A stretch of 64,000 nucleotides of DNA from Pedobacter sp. AK013 (GTDB taxonomy: Bacteria > Bacteroidota > Bacteroidia > Sphingobacteriales > Sphingobacteriaceae): positions 23,619 to 87,618 of the forward strand of contig NZ_JACHCQ010000030.1 in NCBI RefSeq assembly GCF_014205835.1, read 5' to 3'. Each line of letters begins with the position of its first letter. Position 1 is the first letter of the stretch. Of this stretch, positions 29,301 through 36,129 are shown piece after piece. The notes under the pieces are model-generated. The model worked only from the letters and a program-made list of their open reading frames with translations. It searched no databases and was not told the origin of the DNA. The position numbers were made by a program, and so were the translations under genes.

Positions 29301-30361
29301 ATACCTACGCCCCAGGTTTTTTCACCTGCCAATTTTTTGGTTTCATCAATCAGGCTTTTTGCCGATGCTCCTTTTAATAAGGATAAGGCTATAAATGATA
29401 AGGCCCCAGCTTCCGAAACGGCATCAGCAAATGGAGCAACATCGCTTACCCTGGTCATAGGCCCCTGCGCAATAGGATAGGTGATATTTAAATCTTTGGC
29501 CAGCGAATTGTTTGCCTTTATTACATTGATGGCCTTGGCTTGTTTTAAATGTCCATATATGGCCTCTTTTATTCCAAAAACCAGCTTGTCGAGCTTTTTG
29601 TATTTAGTTACCAGATCAATAGATAAGGTAATATCCTGGCCCATTGGAAGATAGTTTGTTTCCAGGTCGTAACCGCTAAAGTATTTTTGAAGACCATTAT
29701 AATCTATATCTTCTGCCAATACCGGCGAATTAGGACGGGCCAGTATGCGGTAGTTATCAATCAGTTTGGTTTCTGTTCCACTTAGCTTGCCACAAACAGT
29801 TTTTAAATCTTCAGGAGCCGAACATTCTGGAAATAAGGTGAGTTGGCTATCTAAAATGATTCCCGCTGCGCCTTGTGCCATTAAAGAGGCTGCGGTGTGA
29901 ATACCCACACCCCCCTGAACCCAAACCGGAATGGTAGTAATTTCTTTAATAATCCGCTGAAAAAGAACAAAAGACGATTCGTATGCTACGCGGCCAGCAC
30001 CTTCATTTCCTTTTACTACTATCCCGTCAGCCCCATTTTTTTGTGCTACCAATGCTGACTGAAGGTCGTAAACCTGATAGATAATTTTTGCGGTTGTTTT
30101 ACGTTTTAGCACGAAATCATAAGGTGCAATAACTAAACTTACCTGTGCTGGAAGATCAATATTTGCTAATTCTGCTGAATTGATGCTTACACCGAAATCT
30201 GATATGCCTACTTCTATGAGGGCTTGAAGGGCTTTTTCAGCTTCATTTTTACTATGTCCAAGACTGAGAACCGGAAAGCAATCTGCTTTTTGTAAATTGG
30301 AAACCAATCTACTGTCTGGGATTTCGAAGGGAGTTGCTCCAATAATGGCGTATTTGTTCAT
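23330..30361 (-). CDS. PUFA-synthase-like megasynthase: ER(degenerate)-ER-KS-AT-ACP-ACP-KR
   Basis: I choose the ATG at 30361 (MNKYAIIGATP), giving 2343 residues; an in-frame ATG at 30415 would add 18 residues of no evident structure. Domain order: a nitronate-monooxygenase-type barrel (~1-250) whose expected Gly-Gly-His motif reads GNEGAGR; a second such barrel (~290-620) with intact GRECGGHVGP (His ~427), like the PfaD enoyl reductase; KS (~645-1085) with DAACASSL (Cys ~831), EAHGTGT and KTQIGHTKCAAG; AT (~1160-1480) with FPGQGSQ, GHSYGE (Ser ~1275) and CAFHSP; two ACPs with LSIDSIKR (Ser ~1687 and ~1796), the wording typical of PUFA synthases; and KR (~2060-2330) with LGGAQGI, FSSIAS and YAAAN. 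It should extend, ketoreduce and enoyl-reduce an acyl chain, with dehydration supplied by the partner synthase. Confidence 0.88.
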   Translation of the reverse strand: MNKYAIIGATPFEIPDSRLVSNLQKADCFPVLSLGHSKNEAEKALQALIEVGISDFGVSINSAELANIDLPAQVSLVIAPYDFVLKRKTTAKIIYQVYDLQSALVAQKNGADGIVVKGNEGAGRVAYESSFVLFQRIIKEITTIPVWVQGGVGIHTAASLMAQGAAGIILDSQLTLFPECSAPEDLKTVCGKLSGTETKLIDNYRILARPNSPVLAEDIDYNGLQKYFSGYDLETNYLPMGQDITLSIDLVTKYKKLDKLVFGIKEAIYGHLKQAKAINVIKANNSLAKDLNITYPIAQGPMTRVSDVAPFADAVSEAGALSFIALSLLKGASAKSLIDETKKLAGEKTWGVGILGFAPQELRDEQQEYILNAKPPVLLIAGGRPSQAKPFEKAGIKTFLHVPSASLLDMFLKEGAKRFVFEGRECGGHVGPLSSMVLWEKQIERLLKEENPESISVFFAGGIHDAFSTAFISVMAAPLAAKGMKIGVLMGTAYLYTKEAVSTGAILDKFQQEAMQANETVLLETAPGHETRCLNSSFATFFNEEKKKLQAEGMDKKEIWAKLETLNVGRLRIAAKGIERRGDELVKIDETEQTDLGMYMIGQIAPMHKEVMSLLDLHQDVANNNYSHILNAALPTPPVNKAKALDVAIVGMACIFPGAKNLEEYWRNIILGKDSVTEVPDERWNKELYYNPDSTDGDMSHSKWGGFIPRIDFDPLEFGIPPQSLAAIEPTQLLTLMVAKQAMQHAGYADGGVDNENVSVIIGAEGGNDLANSYSFRGYYKQIFGDMPAEVDAALPKTTEDSFPGILANVISGRITNRLNLGGRNYTVDAACASSLAAIDLACQELFLEKSDMVLAGGADLHNGINDYLMFSSTHALSKKGRCATFDTEADGIALGEGIAMIVLKRYDDALRDGDTIYSIIKGVGGSSDGKSLGLTAPRKNGQVNALERAYSQAGITPSLIGLVEAHGTGTVVGDKTEISALTDMLNQSGATVGQTHLGSVKTQIGHTKCAAGIAGLIKASLSVYHGIKPPTINLKTPNSFYNAQTSPFAFHTEAGLWMEEKRYAGVSAFGFGGTNFHAVLESAQNVENKNSILKSWPSELFVFRGNTYEEAKTRVIAVKNLLELNDQIELKDIAYSLATADTKPVQLSIVANHAEDLVMKIDLVLSGVESKDTYLTQKQEGKVAFMFPGQGSQRINMARDLFVVFPEMRKLLKAYPEYEKILFPNTVFNEADAKAQKERIKDTRMAQPLLGIVDLAIANFLKSLGIVPDMVAGHSYGELPALCFAGAFEEEALVHLSAERAQSILNAVENGDPGTMIAVSAKQEDLAQYLDNIADIYPVNFNAPTQCVIAGSTAAIGQLAAVLKEAKVSFRPLEVACAFHSPLVAKSKQLYQQVLSGVTFNDLKIPVWSNTTAKEYPTEAAAVKERLTDHLIKPVLFVDELRDMYATGARVFVEVGPGKVLSGLTKSCIGKDEVILHTEDQGQNKLSNLLGTLAGYMATGREIKLEKLFEGRSVKIINLNEPSIYKKSPAIWYVNGQHAVPSTGKLPANGASPITKPIILMNNTSTLNENQQVNSSAKDLMMQEYLHSMKMLIQAQRDVMLSFLGQAPAISTQIINQPLTSYQTPQPLRTENQITVKQEIPQIEVITPIAAQKDLKLVLLQIVSDKTGYPQEMLGMEMDLEADLSIDSIKRVEIIGALRTELGGFSQLNLPEDKIMEQLAGLKTLSSLVNWITENTEQPKTVSAPAPVATPTGQPEQTKFSIDQLKSAILDVVSEKTGYPKEMLGMDLDLEADLSIDSIKRMEIIASLKEKIGFGTQSDQADDLMEKLAAIKTLNALVNWIADVEAESSEVLTEAKKLIEESIDDQTVKEKLSRLRFELTPAALTITEAAILKGQRFALTDDGGGQAIKIKKVLEKHGAIADLVSFEDSLDGYQGLIILNMFEAQQKVGILDHFATIKKLNFDTVKWVYLIADTKQYFNDQSDISFLRNYQGYSGFFKSLDREYEHTKCRFISLETKMSPDEITNITLNEILNPDKPSEIIYNDHKRHIMELVPQPLSTETDAHIHLDKDAVVMVLGGAQGITAELMIHFAKDYPCRYILVGRSANPIASANEASAALKTKDEIRQYLIKHSEIKKPAEIEQETNRIYKNNQILRCIATLEEGGSTVVYESLDLKDEGALTRLINQVYEDYGRIDGVVHGAGLLEDKLFSSKTSESFGRVFDTKVTPLRVLAEQLRPETQFVILFSSIASVYGNRGQTDYAAANSVMDKYAWALKQKIQGKVMAINWGPWKGAGMVSPTLEKEYQRRGIALIPLQDGMETFLNELKYGKESQVLIMAGNTWT

Positions 30362-31042
30362 GGCTTTAGATTTTGATTCTAATCTTCTGTTTGGTGGATG
30401 ATTTAAGTGAGGCATAATGGTTCTTTATGCTCACCGTAATACGCAATAACACAGGTTTTTAGCGCTGCAATTAATGTGTATGATTAATTAGACTAATATA
30501 CGACTTGATTAAGTCAAATTGTTTCAAAAATTTATAAATGAATGAACTGAACAGGCGATTGAAAAGTACCTTATCTTTTCATTAAAAAATGAATTTTATG
30601 AACAAAATTCTTATTAATTTTTTCAATTATGCTTCTTAATATGGGTTATTTTAATTTCATATACAAAAGAAGCGGACTTACATTGGATTAATATTAATAA
30701 TGGGTTAATTTATGAATTATTTTTTGTAATTGATTGATTTATTATGTTTTGTGTTGATTTTTTTTTATTTTTTTATTAAAAAAGCACCAGATTTTTATTT
30801 GTTTTAATCTGAAGAATAGTGTTTTTAATATTGTTTGATTGTATTTGTTTGTGTCGATGGTTTTTAATTTAAAATTGTTAAAATTTTATTAGTATTCTAA
30901 ATTACTTTATTGTGTATGTTTAATTAGTATTAAATATTGTGTGCTTGTTATTTTTGTATTTCAGAAGAAAGCATTTTAAAATAGAAAAGGCTTAAATTTT
31001 AAATCAACTGTTCGTTGTCCGTTTAAATGGAAATTGTTTTTA

Positions 31043-31050
31043 TATATTTG
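31043..31050 (+). promoter_or_regulatory. candidate Bacteroidota -7 promoter element
   Basis: TATATTTG fits the TAnnTTTG -7 consensus of the Bacteroidota housekeeping sigma factor. It lies just before the dyad at 31056-31076 and about 110 bp before the acetylesterase start. A matching TTTG -33 box at the normal spacing is not clear (nearest is GTTG at 31014-31017), so this is only a candidate. Confidence 0.3.
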
Positions 31051-31055
31051 TATTA

Positions 31056-31076
31056 TAAACGTCTATTTGACGTTTA
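31056..31076. promoter_or_regulatory. candidate operator, perfect 8-bp inverted repeat
   Basis: Arms TAAACGTC (31056-31063) and GACGTTTA (31069-31076) are perfect inverse repeats around a five-base spacer, 83 bp before the acetylesterase/GH127 operon and just after a possible -7 element. A closely related dyad with the same left arm and spacing lies upstream of the GH51 operon at 40827-40847. Position over or after the start of transcription suggests a repressor site. The regulator is unknown. Confidence 0.5.
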
Positions 31077-31159
31077 ATTAACCAGATTTCAAATTTTATG
31101 AGAAAATGGTCTGAATGAATAAGACTGTTGAAACAGACCGTGCAGCAAATCCAAACCAT

Positions 31160-32488
31160 ATGAGTATTAAAAAGTTTATTAAACCATTTATTTTCCTTGG
31201 TTTAATAGTCAATCTATCGCAGGCACAGGAAAGAAATAACTACAAATTCGATTTCGGACCAGGACAGATTACCAAAGGCTATACACAGATTTTACCTAAA
31301 GATGCTTACAGTAAAGAAAAAGGCTATGGCTTTGATTTTGATTCGAAAGTTGAAGGTGTAAATTATGAAGCGAAGAATCTTTTAACCTCAGGTCTGGTTA
31401 AAAGTAATAAACCATTTTATTTTTCGGTTGTAGTTCCTGAAGGTAATTATAAAGTTGTGGTAACACTTGGCGATCCGAAGGGGGCAACCTTAACTACGGT
31501 AAAAGCCGAATCGAGAAGGTTGATGCTCGAAGATGTGAAAACCAGTGCAGGGCAGTCGCTAACAAAAACGTTTATTGTAAATGTTAAAGATAAACACATT
31601 GCTGGTGGCCAACTGGTTTCGTTAAAACCACGAGAGCTTACCAAGCTCGATTGGGATGACAAACTGACTTTGGAATTTGACCACCAAACGGCGCTACAGG
31701 CACTCGAAATTACGAAGGTTGAAGATCAGGTTACTGTTTTCTTAGCCGGAAACTCAACTGTTGTGAACCAGGATGATGAGCCTTGGGCATCGTGGGGGCA
31801 AATGATCCCGCGGTTTTTTAAGCCAGGGGTTGCCATTGCCAATCATGCCGAATCGGGCCTAACATTAGGCTCGTTTTTGGGGAGCAAGCGATTAGCGAAG
31901 ATTTTGAGTGTAATGAAGCCTGGTGATTATCTGTTTATCGAATTTGGACACAACGATCAAAAAGATAAAGGACCAGACGATGGCGCTTATAAATCTTATA
32001 CCGAAAGATTAAAAACATTCATTTCGGAAGTGAAGAAAAAAGGTGGAATCCCTGTTGTGGTTACCTCAACCAGTAGAAGGTCTTTTGGCCCGGATGGAAA
32101 AATTGTAAACACTCTTGGCGATTTTCCGGATGCTGCACGTAAGGTTGCTGCCGAAGAAAAAGTGGCTTTAATTGATTTAAATGCTACGACATCAATTTTA
32201 TTTAATGCGCTGGGTGAAGAACCATCGAAAAAAGCCTTTGTTCATTATCCAGCAAACAGTTATCCTGGTCAGGATAAAGCTTTGGCCGATAATACGCACT
32301 TTAATCCTTATGGCGCCTATGAAATTGCGCAATGTGTTATTCTGGGCATTAAAGAGCAGCAATTGGGAATTGCCAAATATTTGGTAAATGATCTACCAAA
32401 ATTTGATCCTGCAAAACCAGATAACCCGTCAAATTGGCATTGGCCTGAAAGTCCGAAAAGTAGTGTAGTTAAACCAGATGGTAATTAA
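31160..32488 (+). CDS. secreted two-domain rhamnogalacturonan acetylesterase (CE12, SGNH)
   Basis: The start at 31160 gives a proper signal peptide (MSIKKFIKPFIFLGLIVNLS, cleaved after SQAQ); an upstream ATG at 31115 adds only a polar extension. The 442-residue product has an N-terminal beta-sandwich domain (~25-185, opening YKFDFGPGQITKGY) and a C-terminal SGNH hydrolase: block I FLAGNSTV (Ser), the GHNDQ block and DNTHFNPYG (catalytic Asp and His). CE12 enzymes remove acetyl groups from the galacturonic acid of rhamnogalacturonan I so that lyases and hydrolases can act. It is co-transcribed with the GH127 gene 10 bp downstream. Confidence 0.88.
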   Translation: MSIKKFIKPFIFLGLIVNLSQAQERNNYKFDFGPGQITKGYTQILPKDAYSKEKGYGFDFDSKVEGVNYEAKNLLTSGLVKSNKPFYFSVVVPEGNYKVVVTLGDPKGATLTTVKAESRRLMLEDVKTSAGQSLTKTFIVNVKDKHIAGGQLVSLKPRELTKLDWDDKLTLEFDHQTALQALEITKVEDQVTVFLAGNSTVVNQDDEPWASWGQMIPRFFKPGVAIANHAESGLTLGSFLGSKRLAKILSVMKPGDYLFIEFGHNDQKDKGPDDGAYKSYTERLKTFISEVKKKGGIPVVVTSTSRRSFGPDGKIVNTLGDFPDAARKVAAEEKVALIDLNATTSILFNALGEEPSKKAFVHYPANSYPGQDKALADNTHFNPYGAYEIAQCVILGIKEQQLGIAKYLVNDLPKFDPAKPDNPSNWHWPESPKSSVVKPDGN

Positions 32489-32498
32489 AGAGATAGAA

Positions 32499-34844
32499 AT
32501 GAAAAAAATAGTTATTGTTGTATTATTTGCAACGGTTTGCGCAATCGCATTTGGGCAAACTGCCTTACAGCCATTTAGTTTAACAGAAGTTCGGTTGCTC
32601 GAAGGGCCTTTTAAAAAGGCCCAGGAAACCGATAAAAAGTATATGCTATCGCTGGATGCGGATAGACTTCTGGCGCCATATTTAAGAGAAGCGGGGCTAA
32701 AGCCTAAGGCAGCATCTTATGGGAACTGGGAAAATACAGGTTTAGATGGGCATATCGGCGGACATTATTTATCGGCCCTTGCTTTAATGTATGCTTCTAC
32801 CGGAGATATAAAGGTAAAAGAGCGGCTGGAATATATAATTGCTGAACTGGATAAATGTCAGCTTAAAAATGGTGATGGGTATTTGGCGGGGATCCCGGGT
32901 GGCAAGGAAGTCTGGAAAGAGATTAAAGCCGGAAATATAAAATCATCCAGTTTTTCGCTTAATGGAAAATGGGTACCCCTGTACAATATCCATAAAATTT
33001 ATGCCGGGCTTTACGATGCTTACGCAGTTGCAGGAAATGCAAAAGCCAAGCAAATGCTTATTAAACTAACGGATTGGTTTGTAGATCTGGTCTCCAATTT
33101 ATCCGATCAGCAAATACAGGAATTATTAAAGAGCGAGCATGGTGGATTAAATGAAACTTTCGCCCATGTTTACGCGATAACGGGCAACCAGAAATACCTT
33201 CAGTTGGCCAAACGGTTTTCAGATCAATCTATTTTAAATCCACTATTAAAAAATACAGATGCGCTGAATGGCTTGCACGCAAACACGCAGATTCCTAAAG
33301 TAATTGGTTTTGAACAGATTGCCTTGCTGGATAAAGACCCTTCCTGGGCAAATGCAGCCGCTTTCTTTTGGAAAACTGTGGTGGAACATAGAACCGTAGC
33401 CATTGGTGGAAATAGCGTTAGAGAACATTTTCACCCCGCCAATGATTTTTCTTCAATGACAGAATCGCGCGAAGGGCCTGAAACCTGCAATTCTTACAAT
33501 ATGCTAAAGCTTACTAAACAGTTATTTTTAGCAGCTCCTTCAAACACTTACCTTGATTACTACGAACGTACACTTTATAATCACATCCTTTCTTCGCAAA
33601 GGCCAGAAGGTGGTTTTGTATATTTTACACCAATGCGGCCAGGACATTACCGTACCTATTCAAGTCCGCAGGAAAGTTTCTGGTGTTGTGTAGGCTCTGG
33701 ATTGGAGAACCATGGTAAATATGGCGAATTAATTTATGCACATAGTGGAAATGATCTTTATGTAAATCTTTTTATCCCTTCTACTTTAAATTGGAAAGAA
33801 AAAGGCATTCAGCTTACACAGCAAACACTTTTTCCGGATGCGGAAAATACGACACTCAAGCTTCAATTAAAAAACAAACAGCGTTTTGCTTTGCATTTCC
33901 GTCAGCCGGCCTGGATAGAAAAGGGAAAAATGACCGTGTTGGTTAATGGAAAAAAGGTAGCGGCAAAAAGTGAGGAAAACGGTTATGCCAGTATCGACCG
34001 TGTTTGGGCTGCTGGTGATGTGCTTAATATTTCATTACCGATGCATACCACTACCGAATTTATGCCTGATGGTTCTGATTGGGTGGCTTTTCTCCATGGC
34101 CCGATTGTACTTGCTGCGGCAATGGATACTTTAAGTCAACCTAATTTAACCGCTGATGGTAGCAGGATGGGACATATTGCTTCGGGAGCACTGTTCCCAA
34201 TTAGCGATGCACCACTCGTTACAGGAGCTAAAAATGCCTTAGCAGACGAAATCGCATTGATTGATAAAAACAGTTTTACTTTCAGTGCCCGAAATGCAAT
34301 CTATCAACCCAAATACAAATCCTTAAAATTAGTTCCGTTTTACAGCCTGGCCGAAAAGCGTTATGTGGTTTATTTCCCTTACAGCAGCCCTGAAGCATTA
34401 TCGAAACGTGCGATGGCGATTAAGTTGGCTGAAGAAGAAAAGATGAAAATGGAACAGAAAACCGTCGATCTGATCAATACCGGGGAGCAGCAGCCAGAAT
34501 CCGATCATAATTTTAAAGGTGAACAAACCGATAATGGAACTTACCAGGAAAGGCATTTTAGAAATGGGAAAGCATGGTTTAGTTACGTGCTTAAAAACAA
34601 AGATTTATTGGGCACCAAGCTGAGTTTAACATATTTCGGAAAGGAGAAGAATAAAAATTTCTCTATCCTAATCAATGGTGTTACTATTGAAAATGTAAAG
34701 TTAGAAGGGAACAAGGGTGACGTTTTTTATACTCAGGAATATCAAATTCCAAAAGCGCTGTTAAAAGCAGATTTAGAAGTGAAATTCGTTGCCGATCAAG
34801 GATCGGCTATAGCCAACATATATGAAGTAAGGTTGGTGAAATAG
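32499..34844 (+). CDS. GH127-family beta-L-arabinofuranosidase-like enzyme (DUF1680)
   Basis: I place the start at 32499 (MKKIVIVVLFATVCAIAFGQ, a signal peptide) rather than the in-frame ATG at 32478 that overlaps the previous gene. The 781-residue product has the alpha/alpha barrel of GH127, with the zinc/catalytic residues of this family: Glu and Cys in GPETCNSYN (~328-330) and the Cys pair in WCCVGSG (~395-396), where one Cys is the nucleophile. A C-terminal strand-rich region (~660-781) resembles an added beta domain. Family members release beta-L-arabinofuranose from plant glycans or glycoproteins. It is paired with a rhamnogalacturonan acetylesterase, so pectic side chains are the likely target. 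Confidence 0.88.
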   Translation: MKKIVIVVLFATVCAIAFGQTALQPFSLTEVRLLEGPFKKAQETDKKYMLSLDADRLLAPYLREAGLKPKAASYGNWENTGLDGHIGGHYLSALALMYASTGDIKVKERLEYIIAELDKCQLKNGDGYLAGIPGGKEVWKEIKAGNIKSSSFSLNGKWVPLYNIHKIYAGLYDAYAVAGNAKAKQMLIKLTDWFVDLVSNLSDQQIQELLKSEHGGLNETFAHVYAITGNQKYLQLAKRFSDQSILNPLLKNTDALNGLHANTQIPKVIGFEQIALLDKDPSWANAAAFFWKTVVEHRTVAIGGNSVREHFHPANDFSSMTESREGPETCNSYNMLKLTKQLFLAAPSNTYLDYYERTLYNHILSSQRPEGGFVYFTPMRPGHYRTYSSPQESFWCCVGSGLENHGKYGELIYAHSGNDLYVNLFIPSTLNWKEKGIQLTQQTLFPDAENTTLKLQLKNKQRFALHFRQPAWIEKGKMTVLVNGKKVAAKSEENGYASIDRVWAAGDVLNISLPMHTTTEFMPDGSDWVAFLHGPIVLAAAMDTLSQPNLTADGSRMGHIASGALFPISDAPLVTGAKNALADEIALIDKNSFTFSARNAIYQPKYKSLKLVPFYSLAEKRYVVYFPYSSPEALSKRAMAIKLAEEEKMKMEQKTVDLINTGEQQPESDHNFKGEQTDNGTYQERHFRNGKAWFSYVLKNKDLLGTKLSLTYFGKEKNKNFSILINGVTIENVKLEGNKGDVFYTQEYQIPKALLKADLEVKFVADQGSAIANIYEVRLVK

Positions 34845-34855
34845 ATTTATTTTAT

Positions 34856-34938
34856 GTGGTCTGTGTCCTCACAGACCACTAGCTTTACTCAACTCAATCG
34901 CCTTCCTGAACTTGCTTCAGGATCTATAGGGGGAGATT
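34856..34938. repeat. composite hairpin repeat, left flank of the ART cassette
   Basis: GTGGTCTGTG (34856-34865) and CACAGACCAC (34870-34879) form a perfect 10-bp stem with a TCCT loop. After 25 bases comes the second hairpin CCTGAA-CTTGC-TTCAGG (34905-34921), then GATCTATAGG. The first hairpin lies 11 bp after the GH127 stop and could end that transcript. The same two hairpins in the same order recur at 35977-36050 on the other side of the ART gene pair. Confidence 0.75.
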
Positions 34939-34985
34939 TTGTGTGAGTTTTTATTAGATTGGATGGATGCTGATGCAGAGAAAAT

Positions 34986-35339
34986 TTATTTTGATTCGAA
35001 TGCAGATTGTGATTTTTTACCTAATCTTTGGCCTGCTTTTTCAATATCCTTTAAATTTGTTTCGCCACTTGCAAGCTCAAGTAACTCCCTTTGCATATTC
35101 AATTTAGCAACAAATTTCATAAGGCGCAATTTTTTTTCTTTTGAACCAGAAAAATTAAGTTTTAGATATTGCTGAATAAAAGTTGAAAATGAATCAATTA
35201 GTTGTTCTTTTTTAGAAACGTACGATTGACTTTTATATTCACCATTGATAATAAAAGAATCGAACATGATTTTTGTTATCTCGTGTAATTCTTCATTATC
35301 GATCTGATTTAATTCCCTTACTCCTTGTAATGTTGTCAT
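34986..35339 (-). CDS. hypothetical partner of the ADP-ribosyltransferase (candidate immunity/antitoxin)
   Basis: This 117-residue, charged, probably all-helical cytoplasmic protein (QGVRELNQIDNEELHEITKI at the start, KKSQSAFESK at the end) matches no family I know. There is no signal peptide, membrane segment or DNA-binding motif that I can see. Its start lies one base after the stop of the ART gene, so it is tightly coupled to it. A small protein encoded directly after a likely toxin is the usual place for an immunity protein or antitoxin, but nothing in the sequence itself proves this. Confidence 0.65.
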   Translation of the reverse strand: MTTLQGVRELNQIDNEELHEITKIMFDSFIINGEYKSQSYVSKKEQLIDSFSTFIQQYLKLNFSGSKEKKLRLMKFVAKLNMQRELLELASGETNLKDIEKAGQRLGKKSQSAFESK

Positions 35340-35340
35340 C

Positions 35341-35898
35341 TTATACTTCCTCCATTGTTATAACCATTTGATTAGATTCTTCAATAATCTCTAATATATT
35401 GAAGGACCTTCCAGATTTAAACAAAACTTCTTTTTCATTAGGTGGGTTGTGTTTACCAAATTTACTGATTTTTTCAATTTCTTTTCCCGTTTTCGAATAT
35501 ATGACAAATTTGGTGTTTTTACCAAATGCCAAAGCAGTTAATTCTGATTTGGTGGTTGATATAAATGTATATTCAGTTATAGGGATACCTTCTTTTTCAG
35601 CTTTTACATATTTTTCCAGTTCAAAAGCATTTAAATCTGCACATCGGAATACCAGCCCTTCATAGTTATCTATTTTCGTTAATGAATTATTTAGTACAGA
35701 AGCAAACTCATTACTTTTCGTCCCTTTTGAAGACCTTAGCAATTCATTAACATTTTCATAACCATCTTCTGTATATTTATAAATAACAGCCTTTTCATAT
35801 ACGGTTAGATTAGGGAGCTCTATGTTCCTATCGCTATTCCGTATACAATCGATATCACGACTTAAATGTTTTCTTGCGTAAAGCTCTGCTTTGGTCAA
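35341..35898 (-). CDS. R-S-E class ADP-ribosyltransferase domain protein
   Basis: This 185-residue protein has no signal peptide. The C-terminal ~110 residues show the conserved steps of arginine-type ADP-ribosyltransferases in order: Arg85 in GLVFRCADL, the Ser-Thr-Thr strand FISTTK (Ser114), and the bi-glutamate loop PPNEKEVLF (Glu155 and Glu157, ExE), with the aromatic YTEDGYENVN helix before them. These residues bind NAD and transfer ADP-ribose to a target. Family members include clostridial toxins, ExoS/VIP2-like effectors and phage enzymes. All catalytic residues are present, so activity is expected. It stands alone rather than as the tail of a large polymorphic toxin, is more AT-rich than its neighbours by eye, and lies inside a pectin locus with no functional tie. 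Confidence 0.8.
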   Translation of the reverse strand: MTKAELYARKHLSRDIDCIRNSDRNIELPNLTVYEKAVIYKYTEDGYENVNELLRSSKGTKSNEFASVLNNSLTKIDNYEGLVFRCADLNAFELEKYVKAEKEGIPITEYTFISTTKSELTALAFGKNTKFVIYSKTGKEIEKISKFGKHNPPNEKEVLFKSGRSFNILEIIEESNQMVITMEEV

Positions 35899-35976
35899 AT
35901 TATAGTTAGTCTTTGTTTATACTAACATACTTAAAATTATAAGTAAAATAAAGGTTTTTTCCTTCCTTTTCCGTGG

Positions 35977-36050
35977 TCAGTGTCCCCGCAGACTACGGTG
36001 TTATTAAACGTAACAGCTTTCCTGAACTTGTTTCAGGATCTAATAGGAGA
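35977..36050. repeat. composite hairpin repeat, right flank of the ART cassette
   Basis: GTGGTCAGTG-TCCC-CGCAGACTAC is a worn copy of the first hairpin at 34856-34879. After 24 bases it is followed by CCTGAA-CTTGT-TTCAGG (36021-36037) and GATCTAATAGG, the same order, spacing and orientation as the left flank. Further on, GCTGAAACAGGTTCAACATCC (36084-36104, given here as its halves GCTGAAACAGG and TTCAACATCC) matches the tail of this element family. Confidence 0.65.
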
Positions 36051-36129
36051 GGTTTTTGAAGTAGATATATAAAATTACAAAGATGCTGAAACAGGTTCAA
36101 CATCCTGCATATGGAGTAGTTTTCAAATA

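Larger units (their letters stand above)
30362..31159. other. AT-rich divergent intergenic region between lipid cluster and pectin locus
   Basis: This region separates the leftward megasynthase operon from the rightward acetylesterase operon and must contain both promoters. It is very AT-rich, with long T runs near 30760-30785. A small CAGATT...AATCTG dyad lies at about 30789-30812. GACTT/AAGTC arms around GATT lie near 30502-30515, on the side facing the megasynthase gene. No gene, decayed or intact, was recognised. Confidence 0.5.

Noticed and set aside
18916..30361. Many 60-105-residue open frames on the + strand across the megasynthase genes
   Set aside because: They lie wholly inside long leftward genes, have no recognisable domains or starts with a promoter, and arise from codon bias of the real genes.
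12180..30361. Flexirubin or aryl-polyene pigment cluster
   Set aside because: Those clusters use many small separate KS, ACP and DH proteins plus tyrosine ammonia-lyase or DAR-type enzymes; here the activities are on two type I megasynthases and no aromatic starter genes are present.
12180..30361. True EPA/DHA polyunsaturated fatty acid synthase
   Set aside because: Only two ACP domains, one dehydratase region and no CLF were found, and glycosyl- and acyltransferases follow, so only a distant relationship is supported.
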